The notes: generated from the letters alone by a model not told the origin. Positions 34,372-43,421 are shown, counted from the stretch's first letter. The stretch: DNA of 64,000 bases from Streptomyces sp. HM190 (GCF_009857135.1 NZ_CP047318.1:1612001-1676000); one strand, 5' to 3'. A program made the numbers and translations.

Positions 34372-35367
34372 GTGATCGTCGACTGCGCCGTCTATCGGGA
34401 CGGCCACCGTACCGAGGGACCCGGCGACCTCTCCGAGGCACTGGCCGCCGCGCGTGCCTCGGGCGGCTTCGTGTGGATCGGTCTGCACGAGCCGACGGAG
34501 AAGGAGTTCGCCCTCGTCAGTGAGGAGTTCGCGCTGCATCCGCTGGCCGTCGAGGACGCTCTGAAGGCACACCAGCGGCCGAAGCTCGAGGTGTACGACG
34601 ACTCGCTGTTCGTCGTGCTGAAGCCGGTCGTGTACGAGCCGGCCGAGGACACGGTGAGCACCGACGAGATCATGGTGTTCCTCGGTGACGCCTTCGTGGT
34701 GACCGTCCGCCACGGCGGCGGCTCGCCCCTGAACGCCGTACGGCGGCGGCTGGAGCAGGAGCCGGAACTGCTGGGCGAGGGGCCCACGTCGGTGCTGTAC
34801 GCGATCACGGACGCCACGGTCGACCACTACCTGGAGGTGGCGACCGAGCTCCAGACGGACCTGGAGGAACTGGAGACGGAGGTCTTCTCCCCCGACGTCG
34901 GCGGCTCCCGGAACACGGCGTCGCGGATCTACACCTTCAAGCGTCAGGTGCTGGAGTTCCGCCGCGCCACCGGCCCGCTCGCCGCGCCCCTGACCCGCCT
35001 CTCCGGCCAGGGCGCCGCCGGTGCCGCGGTGCCCTTCGTGAACGAGGGGGCCCGGCCCTTCTTCCGTGACGTCAGCGACCACCTCACCCGGGTGAACGAG
35101 TCCGTCGAGGGCCTCGACCGGCTGGTGTCCGACATCCTCTCGGCGCACCTCGCGCAGATGAGCGTCCAGCAGAACGACGACATGCGGAAGATCTCCGCCT
35201 GGGCGGCCATGGCGGCGATCCCCACGATGGTCGCCGGGGTCTACGGCATGAACTTCGAGCACATGCCCGAGCTGCGCTGGGTGTGGTCGTACCCGGTGGT
35301 GATCGCGGTGACGGCCGCGCTGGAGGTGCTGGTGTACCGGCTCTTCAAGCGGCGGGGCTGGCTGTGA
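34372..35367 (+). CDS. corA: CorA-family magnesium/cobalt transporter
   Basis: Seen: 331 residues from a GTG at 34372. The large N-terminal cytoplasmic funnel contains HPLAVEDALKAHQRPKLEVYDD, and the C terminus has the diagnostic loop YGMNFEHMPEL between two membrane spans (IPTMVAGVYGMNFEHM and YPVVIAVTAALEVLVYRLF), then a basic KRRGWL tail. Known: pentameric Mg2+ channel in the cytoplasmic membrane gated by bound Mg2+. The gene is divergent from the phosphomutase, with element A in between. Confidence 0.94.
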   Translation: MIVDCAVYRDGHRTEGPGDLSEALAAARASGGFVWIGLHEPTEKEFALVSEEFALHPLAVEDALKAHQRPKLEVYDDSLFVVLKPVVYEPAEDTVSTDEIMVFLGDAFVVTVRHGGGSPLNAVRRRLEQEPELLGEGPTSVLYAITDATVDHYLEVATELQTDLEELETEVFSPDVGGSRNTASRIYTFKRQVLEFRRATGPLAAPLTRLSGQGAAGAAVPFVNEGARPFFRDVSDHLTRVNESVEGLDRLVSDILSAHLAQMSVQQNDDMRKISAWAAMAAIPTMVAGVYGMNFEHMPELRWVWSYPVVIAVTAALEVLVYRLFKRRGWL

Positions 35368-35438
35368 CGGCCGGGCCGCCGCGCGCGGGGCGGGCGGGGC
35401 TGCGCCACGCACGCGAGCGGCCGGCCGTGCCCGGGGGC

Positions 35439-36227
35439 TCAGGCGAACTCGGGTGCCGCCGTCGCCGGTCCGCCGAGCGCGTCGCGGCGCGCCGGCATCT
35501 GCAGGGTGACCATGCGGCGCCAGCCGAGGACCCGCTCGTAGGCGTAGACCGCGTGGATGCCCGCCGCGAGCACGGCGGACTTGGCCTTCGGCCAGCCGAG
35601 GACGCGCCCCATGTGGGCCATGACGGCAAGGCTGACGTCGCGGTACACGGCGATCTCGGCGAGGGCGCACTCGCGCAGCGTCCGCTGGATGAGGCGGCCG
35701 TGTCCGGCGGCGGCGAACCGCAGGAGTTCCTCGTGGGTGTACGCGAGGTGGTTGTCCTCGTCGTCGGAGATCATCCGGACGGCCTTGCCGATCTCCGGGT
35801 GGTCGGCGAAGTGCTTGCGCAGCAGCACCATCTGCTCGGAGGCACGCTGTTCGGTGACGCGGCTGTGGGACAGGTAGACGATGATGTCCCGCACCGTGAG
35901 GGCCTGGTCGGCCTTGAGTTTCTCGTGGGCCAGACCGATGCCCCTGCGCTCCAGGAGCATCGTGTAGTCGGTGTCCGGCGGGACCTCCACCGGTTCGAGG
36001 CCGCGTTTCCTCATCAGGGCGTTGAAGATCCGTCCGTGCTTGTCCTCGTCCGCGCCGTGACGGGTGATCCTGGGGGCGAGCGCGCGCTGGCTCTCCGGGA
36101 CGAGCGCGGCGATGCGCGCGTTCTCCCAGCCGCCCTGCGACTCGCCGCTGGCGGCGATGGAGCAGAACAGCCGGAACGACTCGTCGTCGTCGATGATCTC
36201 CTGGAACAGGCTCTTGGCCGAAAGCAT
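35439..36227 (-). CDS. Ferritin-like domain protein
   Basis: Seen: 262 residues from ATG 36225-36227 (AGAGGTG eight bases before). Four-helix pattern with possible di-iron ligands: a Glu in SFRLFCSIAASGESQ, DEDKHGRIFNALM (Glu/Asp, His), and later DDEDNHLAYTHEELLRF (Glu, His). Known: ferritin-like carboxylate fold, similar to proteins in many Streptomyces genomes; catalytic role not known (oxidase or oxygenase is possible). It is convergent with corA, whose stop lies 72 bases away. Confidence 0.8.
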   Translation of the reverse strand: MLSAKSLFQEIIDDDESFRLFCSIAASGESQGGWENARIAALVPESQRALAPRITRHGADEDKHGRIFNALMRKRGLEPVEVPPDTDYTMLLERRGIGLAHEKLKADQALTVRDIIVYLSHSRVTEQRASEQMVLLRKHFADHPEIGKAVRMISDDEDNHLAYTHEELLRFAAAGHGRLIQRTLRECALAEIAVYRDVSLAVMAHMGRVLGWPKAKSAVLAAGIHAVYAYERVLGWRRMVTLQMPARRDALGGPATAAPEFA

Positions 36228-36378
36228 CTGAGGCACCTCTCTGCAGGACCCTGAGAACCGAGTCAAATGGGGTACCAGCGGTCGGGCAACAGCAGTGTCG
36301 GACAAATCCGCCGAACGAAGGACGACAGGGCCGCGAGAACGCGTAACCGGGAGGGACGGTGGCGCGTTGTGTTCCATG

Positions 36379-36421
36379 ACGGCCGTGGCGGGGAAGACCC
36401 CCGAGCCCCCACCACGGCCGT
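36379..36421. terminator. Long hairpin in the gap after the LLM oxidoreductase gene
   Basis: Arms 36379-36393 and 36406-36421 (ACGGCCGTGG with CCACGGCCGT at the base, one bulge) around a 12-base loop. A second shorter stem (36434-36441 with 36446-36453) lies between it and the oxidoreductase stop at 36461. Together they should end minus-strand transcription. Confidence 0.6.
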
Positions 36422-36460
36422 AGAACTTCTCCGGGCCGGCGTGCGCGCCGGCCGCTCCCG

Positions 36461-37516
36461 TTACGCGAGCCCGGCCCGCTCCAGGGCCTCGGTGCCGGCC
36501 CGCAGCGAGGCGATCCGCTCGTCCAGGGTGAAGCCCGCGGGCGCCAGCGTGAGGGTGGTGACGCCGGCCGCCGCGTAGGCCTTCATACGGTCGGCGATGC
36601 GCTCCACGGAGCCGAGGAGGGTCGTCTGGTCGATCAGCTCGTGCGGGATCGCGGCCGCGGCGCCCGCCTTGTCGCCGCCGAGGTACTTGTCCTGGATCTC
36701 GGCGGCCTCCTTCTCGTAGCCCATGCGGCGGGCGAGCTGGTTGTAGAAGTTCTGCTTGCGGCTGCCCATGCCGCCGACGTACAGCGCGGTGTACGGGCGG
36801 AAGGTGTCGGCGAGCGTCGTGACGTCCTTGTCGTCGCCGACGGCGATCGGCAGCGTCGGGCACACGTCGAAGCCGTCGAGGGTCTTGCCGGCCTTCTCGC
36901 GTCCCGCGCGCAGGTGCGTGACGGCCGTGTCCTCCAGGTGCGCGGCCGACGGGAAGATCAGCAGCGCGCCGTCGGCGATCTCACCGGTCTGTTCCAGGTT
37001 CTTCGGACCGATCGCCGCGATGTACAGCGGGATGTGCTCGCGCGTGGGATGCACGGTCAGCTTGAGGGGCTTGCCGGGGCCGCCGGGCAGGGGCAGCGTC
37101 CAGTGCTCGCCCTCGTGCGACAGGCGCTCGCGGGTCATCGCCTTGCGGATGATCTCGACGTACTCGCGGGTGCGGGCGAGCGGCTTGTCGAACTTCACGC
37201 CGTACCAGCCCTCGGAGACCTGCGGCCCGGAGACCCCGAGGCCGAGGCGGAACCGGCCGCCGGAGAGCGAGTCCAGGGTCGCGGCCGTCATGGCGGTCAT
37301 GGCCGGCTGGCGGGCCGGGATCTGGAAGATGGCCGAGCCCACGTCGATGCGTTCGGTCTTGGCGGCGACCCAGCTGAGCACGGTGGCGGCGTCCGAGCCG
37401 TACGCCTCCGCCGCCCAGCACACCGCGTAGCCGAGGCGGTCGGCCTCCTGGGCCACGGCCAGGTTGTCCCCGTCCATTCCGGCGCCCCAGTAACCGAGGT
37501 TGATGCCGAGCTTCAT
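36461..37516 (-). CDS. F420-dependent LLM-class oxidoreductase
   Basis: Seen: 351 residues beginning MKLGINLGYWGAG (TIM-barrel first strand), with AEAYGSDAATVLSWVAAKT, VGSAIFQIPARQPAMTAMTA, RFRLGLGVSGPQVSEGWYG, and PLYIAAIGPKNLEQTGEIADG, all hallmarks of luciferase-like F420 enzymes in actinobacteria. Known: they transfer hydride between reduced F420 and varied substrates; the substrate is unknown. Divergent from the aldo/keto reductase gene. Confidence 0.9.
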   Translation of the reverse strand: MKLGINLGYWGAGMDGDNLAVAQEADRLGYAVCWAAEAYGSDAATVLSWVAAKTERIDVGSAIFQIPARQPAMTAMTAATLDSLSGGRFRLGLGVSGPQVSEGWYGVKFDKPLARTREYVEIIRKAMTRERLSHEGEHWTLPLPGGPGKPLKLTVHPTREHIPLYIAAIGPKNLEQTGEIADGALLIFPSAAHLEDTAVTHLRAGREKAGKTLDGFDVCPTLPIAVGDDKDVTTLADTFRPYTALYVGGMGSRKQNFYNQLARRMGYEKEAAEIQDKYLGGDKAGAAAAIPHELIDQTTLLGSVERIADRMKAYAAAGVTTLTLAPAGFTLDERIASLRAGTEALERAGLA

Positions 37517-37697
37517 GTAGACCCGCCTTCCCCTTACCGATCAGTAACGTGCTTGTCCCGCCGACCATACCGGGGGGAGGCGGCCGTGGGGCGCGCGCGG
37601 GTGCGTCGGGGCTGGTCGCACGGTTGCCCGGTCCCTGGGGAAATCGGTTGTCCACAGGCCCCCACACGGCGAACTCCGGACAGTAGTGTCGGCGTCC

Positions 37698-38681
37698 ATG
37701 GAGCAGAGGCATCTCGGCCGTACCGGCCTGCGTGTGTCCCGGATCGGGCTCGGCACCCTGACGTGGGGCCGTGACACGGACGAGCATGACGCCGCGGACA
37801 TGTTGAAGGTGTTCTGGGAGGCGGGCGGCACCCTCGTCGACACGGCGGACGTGTACGGCGACGGCGAGGCCGAGTATCTGCTCGGCCAGCTGATGGACGG
37901 CCTCGTACCCCGCCGTGACCTGGTCATCTCCACCAAGGCCGGCAGCGTCCCCGACCCCGACCGCCGCTTCGACGGCTCCCGCGGTCATCTCCTCGCCGCC
38001 CTCGACGCCTCCCTGGCCCGCCTCGGCACCGACCACGTCGACCTCTGGCACCTCCACGCCTTCGACCCCGAGACCCCGCTGGAGGAGACGCTCCACGCCC
38101 TCGACCTGGCCGTCAGCAGCGGCCGCGCCCGCTACGCCGGGGTCTCCAACTTCTGCGGCTGGCAGCTCGCGAAGGCGGCCACCTGGCAGCTCGCCGCTCC
38201 GGGCATACGCACCCGGCTGGCCAGTACGCAGATGGAGTACTCCCTGCTCCAGCGCGGCGTCGAGCGCGAGGTGCTGCCGGCCGCGCTGGACCTCGGGGTG
38301 GGGCTGCTCCCGTCCTCGCCGCTGGGCCGGGGGGTCCTGACCGGCAAGTACCGGCACGCCACACCGCCGGACTCGCGGGGCGGCTCGGAGCACATGGCCC
38401 GGTTCGTCGCGCCGTACCTCGACGACACGGCGAGCAGCATCGTCGACGCGGTGCAGACCGCCGCGGACGGGCTCGCCGTGACGCCGCTGCAGGTCGCCCT
38501 CGCCTGGGTGCGGGACCGGCCGGGCGTGGCCGCGCCCATCGTCGGCGCGCGCAACGCCCTCCAGCTCACGGCGGCGTTGTCAGTGGAGACCCTTAGTCTT
38601 CCTGACGAGATCTGCCGGGCGCTCGACGACGTGTCGGCGCCCGTGCACCGCTATCCCGATCACGACTGGAGCACGCTGTGA
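37698..38681 (+). CDS. Aldo/keto reductase
   Basis: Seen: 327 residues from the ATG at 37698. The catalytic tetrad is visible: Asp and Tyr in TLVDTADVYGDGEAEYLL, Lys in VISTKAGSV, His in DLWHLHAFDPETP. NADPH-binding segments are GLLPSSPLGRGVLTGKY and PIVGARNALQL. Known: (beta/alpha)8 reductase using NADPH on carbonyls; substrate unknown. No clear Shine-Dalgarno precedes it, so it could be leaderless. Its TGA overlaps the GTG of the next gene by 4 bases, so the two are translationally coupled. Confidence 0.92.
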   Translation: MEQRHLGRTGLRVSRIGLGTLTWGRDTDEHDAADMLKVFWEAGGTLVDTADVYGDGEAEYLLGQLMDGLVPRRDLVISTKAGSVPDPDRRFDGSRGHLLAALDASLARLGTDHVDLWHLHAFDPETPLEETLHALDLAVSSGRARYAGVSNFCGWQLAKAATWQLAAPGIRTRLASTQMEYSLLQRGVEREVLPAALDLGVGLLPSSPLGRGVLTGKYRHATPPDSRGGSEHMARFVAPYLDDTASSIVDAVQTAADGLAVTPLQVALAWVRDRPGVAAPIVGARNALQLTAALSVETLSLPDEICRALDDVSAPVHRYPDHDWSTL

Positions 38682-41005
38682 GCACGGAGCCCGCGACCAC
38701 GGAGCCGGACGAGCCGGGGGGCCGGGCCGACCGAGCCCCCGACGCCGGGGCACCGGAGGCCGAGGGCACACCCGACGACCACGGCACGCCACCCGCGACG
38801 GCGCCGACGACGGACGACGGAAGCCCCGGGGTCACGGAGAGCGGGGACGCCGAGGGGGCCGGGGGGACGACCGGTGCCACGGGCGGCCCGGAGGACGTGG
38901 CCGACGCGGCGGCTGCCGCGGAGACCGGCGCCGGCGCGTCCGACCTGTCCGAGGCGCAGGCCGAGTTGGCGGCGCAGAAGCTGGAGCGGGAGCGGATCGA
39001 ACGGCGCAAGGCCGAGAAGAAAGGGCCCATCACGGCGGGCGCCAAGCTCAGCGGCACGGCGGCCGACCTGCTGGCGGCCGTACGGGCCGTGGAGGGCGGG
39101 CAGAAGCCCTCGGCCACCGTCTTCGCGGAACCGGAGCCCGCGCCCCGGCGGCCCGCGCCGGAACCGGTGAGGCGCCCGCAGCCGGTGGCCGCCCCCGTCG
39201 CCGCCGCTCCGTCCGGCGAGACCGTCGAGTCGGTGCGGGCGGTGCTGACCGAGGGCGGTGCCCCGCAGACGCTGGCTCCGCAGGTCGCCGAGACGCTCGG
39301 CGAGGGCGCCGGCGACCTGCTGCGCGAGGACCCCTGGCAGTTGCTGCGGGTCCCCGGGGTCCGGCCCGAACAGGCCGACGGGTTCGCGCGGGCGCTGCTC
39401 GGCGCGGAGTGCGGACCGGACGACGAGCGGCGCGGCCGGGCGGTCACCGTATGGCTGCTGGAGCAGGCCGCCGTCGCGGGACACACCGCGCTGGAGGTCC
39501 CGGCGCTCACCGCCGCGCTCGCCCAGCGCGCGGTGCCGGACCCGGACGAGGCCGTGCAGAGCGCCGTCGCCGAGGGCGAGGCACTGATCTTCCAGGACGC
39601 GCTCGACGACGCCCCGGCCGTCACGGCGGCCACCGACGCCGAGGACGACGAGGAGGACCGGGAGCGCCCCGTGCGCGTCCTGGTCGGTCTGGAGCGTTAT
39701 GCCCTCGCCGAGGAGAGCCTCGCCGACGGCCTCGCCCGGATCGTGAACTCCCCGCCCAAGGACGACACCGCGGACTGGGCGTCCGCGGCCGGGTCGGCGC
39801 CCCGGCCCGCCGCCGAGCTGATCCGCGCCGTCGCCGGGCACGGGCTCGTCCTGCACACCGGCGGCGAGGCGGCCCGCGCCGAACCCGCCGCGCTGGTCGC
39901 CGCCGCGCGGGCCCTCGGGCTGCGGGCGTGGGCGGCCACGCACAGCACGGACGGCAGACGGCGGTTCGCCGCGCTGCTGGACGCCGCCGGGACGGGCGGC
40001 GCGGCCCCCGCCGACGCCAACACCCCCGCGGACGCCGGGGAGAGCGGTTCCCCGGTGGTCACGGTGGGCGGGCTGCTGGCCGGGGTCGAGGGGCCCGGCA
40101 GGGACGGCGAGGGCGCGTTCGCCCTCGATCTGCTCGTGGTGCTGGACGCGCCGCAGCTCGACGTGGAGACCGCCGCCGTCCTGGCCGAGTCGCTGCCCGA
40201 CGGGGCTCGGCTGGTGCTCAGCGGTGATCCGGGGGTGCTGTGGTCCGCGGGACCGGGGCGGGTGTTCGCGGACCTCCTCGCCGCCCGGGCCTGCCCGCAG
40301 GTCTCCTCACGGACCCCGGACCCCGGCCCTCTCGGTGAGCTGGTCTCCGGGATCGGGATCGGAGAGCTGAACCAGGTGGCGGCGCCCGGCAAGGAGGTCG
40401 TGATCGTGCCGGTGCGGGACGCCGGGGAGGCCGTGCACCGGACCGTGCAGCTCGTCGTCGACTCCGTGCCGAGGGCCTTCGGCGTCCCGGCCGCGCAGGT
40501 GCAGGTGATCACCCCCGGGCACGGGGGCGCGGCGGGCACCCGTGCGCTGAACGCGGCGCTGAAGGAGCGGCTGAACCCCGGGCAGGGCCGCTTCGGCGGG
40601 TTCGACCCCGGTGACCGTGTCGTCCACTCCCCCGTGCCGGGCCGTGCGACGCCGGGGCGCGTCGTCAGGGCCGACGCGGAGGGGCTGCACCTGGAGTGCG
40701 CGGAGGGCGCCGTCGTCGTGCCGAAGGAGCGGGTCGAGACGGCCGTACGGCACGGGTGGGCGCTCACGGCGCACCAGGCGGTGGGGCATCGGTGGCAGGC
40801 TGCGGTGGTGGTCCTGCCGGGTGACGCGGGCGCGGCGCTCAGCCGTCCCTGGGTCTACACCGCGTTCTCCCGTGCGGAGCGGCACCTGTCCGTGGTCCAC
40901 GGGGTGGAGCAGACGCTGCCCCGCGCGGTCGCCGAGGTCCCCCCGAAGCCCCGGACGACCCGCCTGCCGGCCCTGCTCAAGGCACAGGTACCCACTGCAG
41001 GCTGA
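38678..41005 (+). CDS. RecD2-like protein with lost ATPase motifs
   Basis: Seen: 775 residues, GTG start inside the previous stop. Residues 1-175 are Ala/Pro/Glu-rich and disordered with a short charged coil (about 90-118). Helix-hairpin-helix features follow (LLREDPWQLLRVPGVRPEQADGFA). The helicase region lines up with RecD2, but the Walker A position reads LVLHTGGEAARAE (about 391-403) with no GKT/S, Walker B reads LLVVLDAPQLDV (Asp-Ala not Asp-Glu), and the motif V region reads LTAHQAVGHRWQ rather than HKSQG. Motif III-like LSGDPGVL and VYTAFSRAERHL remain. Probably a DNA-binding non-helicase. Confidence 0.72.
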   Translation: MSTEPATTEPDEPGGRADRAPDAGAPEAEGTPDDHGTPPATAPTTDDGSPGVTESGDAEGAGGTTGATGGPEDVADAAAAAETGAGASDLSEAQAELAAQKLERERIERRKAEKKGPITAGAKLSGTAADLLAAVRAVEGGQKPSATVFAEPEPAPRRPAPEPVRRPQPVAAPVAAAPSGETVESVRAVLTEGGAPQTLAPQVAETLGEGAGDLLREDPWQLLRVPGVRPEQADGFARALLGAECGPDDERRGRAVTVWLLEQAAVAGHTALEVPALTAALAQRAVPDPDEAVQSAVAEGEALIFQDALDDAPAVTAATDAEDDEEDRERPVRVLVGLERYALAEESLADGLARIVNSPPKDDTADWASAAGSAPRPAAELIRAVAGHGLVLHTGGEAARAEPAALVAAARALGLRAWAATHSTDGRRRFAALLDAAGTGGAAPADANTPADAGESGSPVVTVGGLLAGVEGPGRDGEGAFALDLLVVLDAPQLDVETAAVLAESLPDGARLVLSGDPGVLWSAGPGRVFADLLAARACPQVSSRTPDPGPLGELVSGIGIGELNQVAAPGKEVVIVPVRDAGEAVHRTVQLVVDSVPRAFGVPAAQVQVITPGHGGAAGTRALNAALKERLNPGQGRFGGFDPGDRVVHSPVPGRATPGRVVRADAEGLHLECAEGAVVVPKERVETAVRHGWALTAHQAVGHRWQAAVVVLPGDAGAALSRPWVYTAFSRAERHLSVVHGVEQTLPRAVAEVPPKPRTTRLPALLKAQVPTAG

Positions 41006-41101
41006 GCCGGGGAGCAGCCCGATCGGCCGGGGGCGACCCGCGGTCGCGCTCCCGCCGGGGGCCCGATCCCGCGGGCACCCGGCGGTCCGGTCCCGTCCGC
41101 G

Positions 41102-41812
41102 CTACCGGTCCGTGTCCAGCGGCTCCAACTCGTCGTCCGGATCCTCGTCGAGGTCGAGCTCGTCGTCGAGTTCCTCGACGTCACCCTCGGCGTCGTCCTC
41201 GTCCTCGTCGAAGACCGCGCTGACGTCGAAGCGGCAGACGACCCGCTGGGGGTCGACGTTCTCGAACGGGGCCTCCAGCCACTCCCCTGGATCGGCCGTG
41301 TCGTCCCCGGCGGTGACCCAGAGGGTGGAGTCGCCCTCCTCCAGGCCGAACTCCTTGTGCCGGGAGGCGATCTCGTCCGCTTCGAACTCGCCGAACAGCA
41401 CACCCAGGGCGCCGTGGACGGTGGCCGACGCCGCGTCGTCGCCGACGCCGACGGCGGACGGCTCGTCGGCCGCCTCCACCCGCTGCGCCTGCGCCCGCAA
41501 ACGCTGCGGCTCCACCACCGTGTAGTCCCGCCGGATCAGCACGCTCAGCGCGCTCGGCTCCTCGGGGCCGGTGTACGGCGGCATGTCCTCGGTGCCGGGG
41601 ATCTCGAAGGGAGTGACCTCGTCGTAGCGGTCGTAGAGCAGTTCGTCGTACTCCTCGGCGGCCGCGGCCAGCTCGTTGAACGCCTCGTAGACGGCCGGGT
41701 CGTCCTCACCCGACCGGCGTTCGACCGCGGCCAGGTGGCGGTCGAGCGCGGTCTTGACCGCCTCGGCGGCGGCGCGTACCTCGGCAGCGGTGGGCTGCGC
41801 AGCATCAGACAT
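41102..41812 (-). CDS. Acidic hypothetical protein
   Basis: Seen: 236 residues from the ATG at 41810-41812. The first 60 residues look helical (AAEVRAAAEAVKTALDRHLAAVERR, EAFNELAAAAEEYDELLYDRYDE). The middle has VLIRRDYTVVEPQRLRAQAQR and GALGVLFGEFEADEIASRHKE. The last 35 residues are almost all Asp and Glu with Leu (FDEDEDDAEGDVEELDDELD). I do not recognise the family. It is divergent from the small DUF5703 gene with only 48 bases between starts. A cytosolic, strongly acidic protein. Confidence 0.75.
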   Translation of the reverse strand: MSDAAQPTAAEVRAAAEAVKTALDRHLAAVERRSGEDDPAVYEAFNELAAAAEEYDELLYDRYDEVTPFEIPGTEDMPPYTGPEEPSALSVLIRRDYTVVEPQRLRAQAQRVEAADEPSAVGVGDDAASATVHGALGVLFGEFEADEIASRHKEFGLEEGDSTLWVTAGDDTADPGEWLEAPFENVDPQRVVCRFDVSAVFDEDEDDAEGDVEELDDELDLDEDPDDELEPLDTDR

Positions 41813-41860
41813 AGTGCAGACGCTATCCGTACCGGGCCCCAGCCCGCACAATAGATACCG

Positions 41861-42049
41861 ATGCCGGAATACGAATTTGTCGACGTGTACGTACCGCGCG
41901 GGGTCTCCCGCAAGGACGCCACACGCCTGCTGACGGACCATGCCGAGTACGGACACTGGGAGTTGGACCGACTGAGTCTGCTGCGCGACGGCAGCCGCCG
42001 GGTGCGGTTGCGCCGACGGATCATCCGCCAGGTGCGGGCCACGTGGTGA
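41861..42049 (+). CDS. DUF5703 small basic protein
   Basis: Seen: 62 residues starting MPEYEFVDVYVPRGVSRKDATRL, then HAEYGHWELDRLSLLRDGSRRVRLRRRIIRQ. The C-terminal half is very basic. Known: small actinobacterial proteins of this kind are conserved (DUF5703) with unknown function. It shares a short divergent promoter region with the acidic protein gene and is followed 11 bases later by a strong terminator. Confidence 0.82.
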   Translation: MPEYEFVDVYVPRGVSRKDATRLLTDHAEYGHWELDRLSLLRDGSRRVRLRRRIIRQVRATW

Positions 42050-42060
42050 TGTGAGCAGAC

Positions 42061-42104
42061 CGAAACGGAGCGGGCCCCGCTGGTGCGGGGCCCGCTCCGT
42101 TTCG
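42061..42104. terminator. Bidirectional terminator with a perfect 20-base stem
   Basis: Arms 42061-42080 and 42085-42104 are perfectly complementary around TGGT, with A-rich and T-rich ends (CGAAAC/GTTTCG). It lies between the convergent DUF5703 and long-chaplin genes and can serve both strands. Confidence 0.85.
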
Positions 42105-42120
42105 TGGGCTCGGGTCCGGT

Positions 42121-43056
42121 CTACCGGACGGTGGCCCGGGCCTTGCGGTAGATCAGCGCGCCCCCGAGGAGCGTGCCGGCGCCCACCGACAGGGCGAGAC
42201 CGAGCGGAACCTCGGCGCCGGTCTGGGCGAGCTGCCCGACCGGACCGGGCTGGGTGACCGTACGGGTACCCGGCGTGTTCGGCTCACCACCGGGGCCGGG
42301 GCCACCGGGGTTGCCGGGGTTGCCGGGCTCACCGGGCTGTCCCGGCTCGCCGGGCTGCTCCGGGCCGGGCGGGTTCTGCGGGCCGCCGGGGTTCTCGGGC
42401 GACCCTCCACCGCCGGGGTTCCCGCAGTCGTTGCCGGTCGTGCCGTTGCCGAGGCCGATGACGCTGACGCTGTTGCCGCAGGCGTTGACCGGGATGTCGA
42501 TGGGGATCTGCACGTGGTTGCCGGAGCCGACGCCCGGGGAGCCGTCGGTGTGTCCGCCCGCGTGGGATCCGCCGCCGTGGGAGGAGCCGTGGCCGCCGCC
42601 ATGGTGGCCGCCCCCGCCGTTGGAACAGTCGTTGCCCGTGGCCGGGTTGCCGACGCCGACCACGTTGACGCTGTTGCCGCAGGCGTTGACCGGTACGTGC
42701 ACCGGGGCCTGGACATGGTTGCCCGAGGCGACGCCGGGCGAGCCACCGGCGTGCCCCTGGGCGCGGGAGCCGCCGTGCGACGATCCGGAACCACCGGCGT
42801 GCTTGCCGGTCTTGACGCCGTTGGAGCACTTGTTGCCGGACGCGGGGTTCAGCAGCCCGACTGCACTGACGGTGTTGCCGCAGACGTTGACCTCGGCCTC
42901 CACCGGGGCCTGCACGGTGTTGCCGGAGAGGACGCCGGGCGAGTTGGTCGCGGAACCCTGGGCGGCGGAGTCGGCGTGCGCGTAACCGCCGGCCGCGGCG
43001 AGGACGCCGGACGCGGCCGCCATCGTCATCAGGCCCTTGCGGGTGACCTGTCGCAT
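42121..43056 (-). CDS. Long, sortase-anchored chaplin with three chaplin domains
   Basis: Seen: 311 residues. Signal peptide (about 1-28, ending YAHADS). Three chaplin domains at about 38-78, 105-146 and 172-213, each with paired Cys (VCGN...KCSN, ACGN...DCSN, ACGN...DCGN). Gly/His/Ser-rich linkers lie between them and a Pro/Gly tail follows (about 214-270). Sortase signal LAQTG at 276-280, a membrane span, and RKARATVR at the end. Known: chaplins are amyloid surfactants of aerial hyphae; ChpA-C of S. coelicolor are sortase-anchored with two domains. A third domain is unusual. Expected to be expressed in development. Confidence 0.93.
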   Translation of the reverse strand: MRQVTRKGLMTMAAASGVLAAAGGYAHADSAAQGSATNSPGVLSGNTVQAPVEAEVNVCGNTVSAVGLLNPASGNKCSNGVKTGKHAGGSGSSHGGSRAQGHAGGSPGVASGNHVQAPVHVPVNACGNSVNVVGVGNPATGNDCSNGGGGHHGGGHGSSHGGGSHAGGHTDGSPGVGSGNHVQIPIDIPVNACGNSVSVIGLGNGTTGNDCGNPGGGGSPENPGGPQNPPGPEQPGEPGQPGEPGNPGNPGGPGPGGEPNTPGTRTVTQPGPVGQLAQTGAEVPLGLALSVGAGTLLGGALIYRKARATVR

Positions 43057-43187
43057 CTCTGAATTACCTGCCTTAGCCGTATGGTCTGATCTTCTTCACC
43101 TTGTCCGGGGAACCGGTCGGCCCCGGAGTGCATGGCGCGCACTCCGGGGCCAACGGTTATCGGACCCTCACCGGGTGAGGCACAACG

Positions 43188-43421
43188 TCACTTGTTGATG
43201 CAGGTGTTGCCGAAGGCGGGGTTCAGCAGCCCGATCACGTTGATCGTGTTGCCGCACACGTTCACGGGCACGTGAACGGGCACCTGGACGACGTTGCCGG
43301 ACGCGACACCCGGGGAACCGACAGCGGCACCCTGGGCGCCGGCGTCGGCAACAGCCAGACCCGCACCCGCGAGCACGAGACCACCGGTGGCAGCCGCAGC
43401 AGCGACGACCTTCTTGATCAT
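43188..43421 (-). CDS. chpH: Short chaplin ChpH
   Basis: Seen: 77 residues with a 25-residue signal (MIKKVVAAAAATGGLVLAG...) and one chaplin domain (SPGVASGNVVQVPVHVPVNVCGNTINVIGLLNPAFGNTCINK) with two Cys. AAGGAGGAATA precedes the ATG, a strong ribosome site. Known: ChpH is one of the two core short chaplins (with ChpE) that self-assemble at the cell surface to reduce surface tension. The adjacent long-chaplin and chpH genes match the chpC-chpH order as I remember it in S. coelicolor. The gap 43422-43608 upstream holds its promoter and no gene. Confidence 0.95.
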   Translation of the reverse strand: MIKKVVAAAAATGGLVLAGAGLAVADAGAQGAAVGSPGVASGNVVQVPVHVPVNVCGNTINVIGLLNPAFGNTCINK

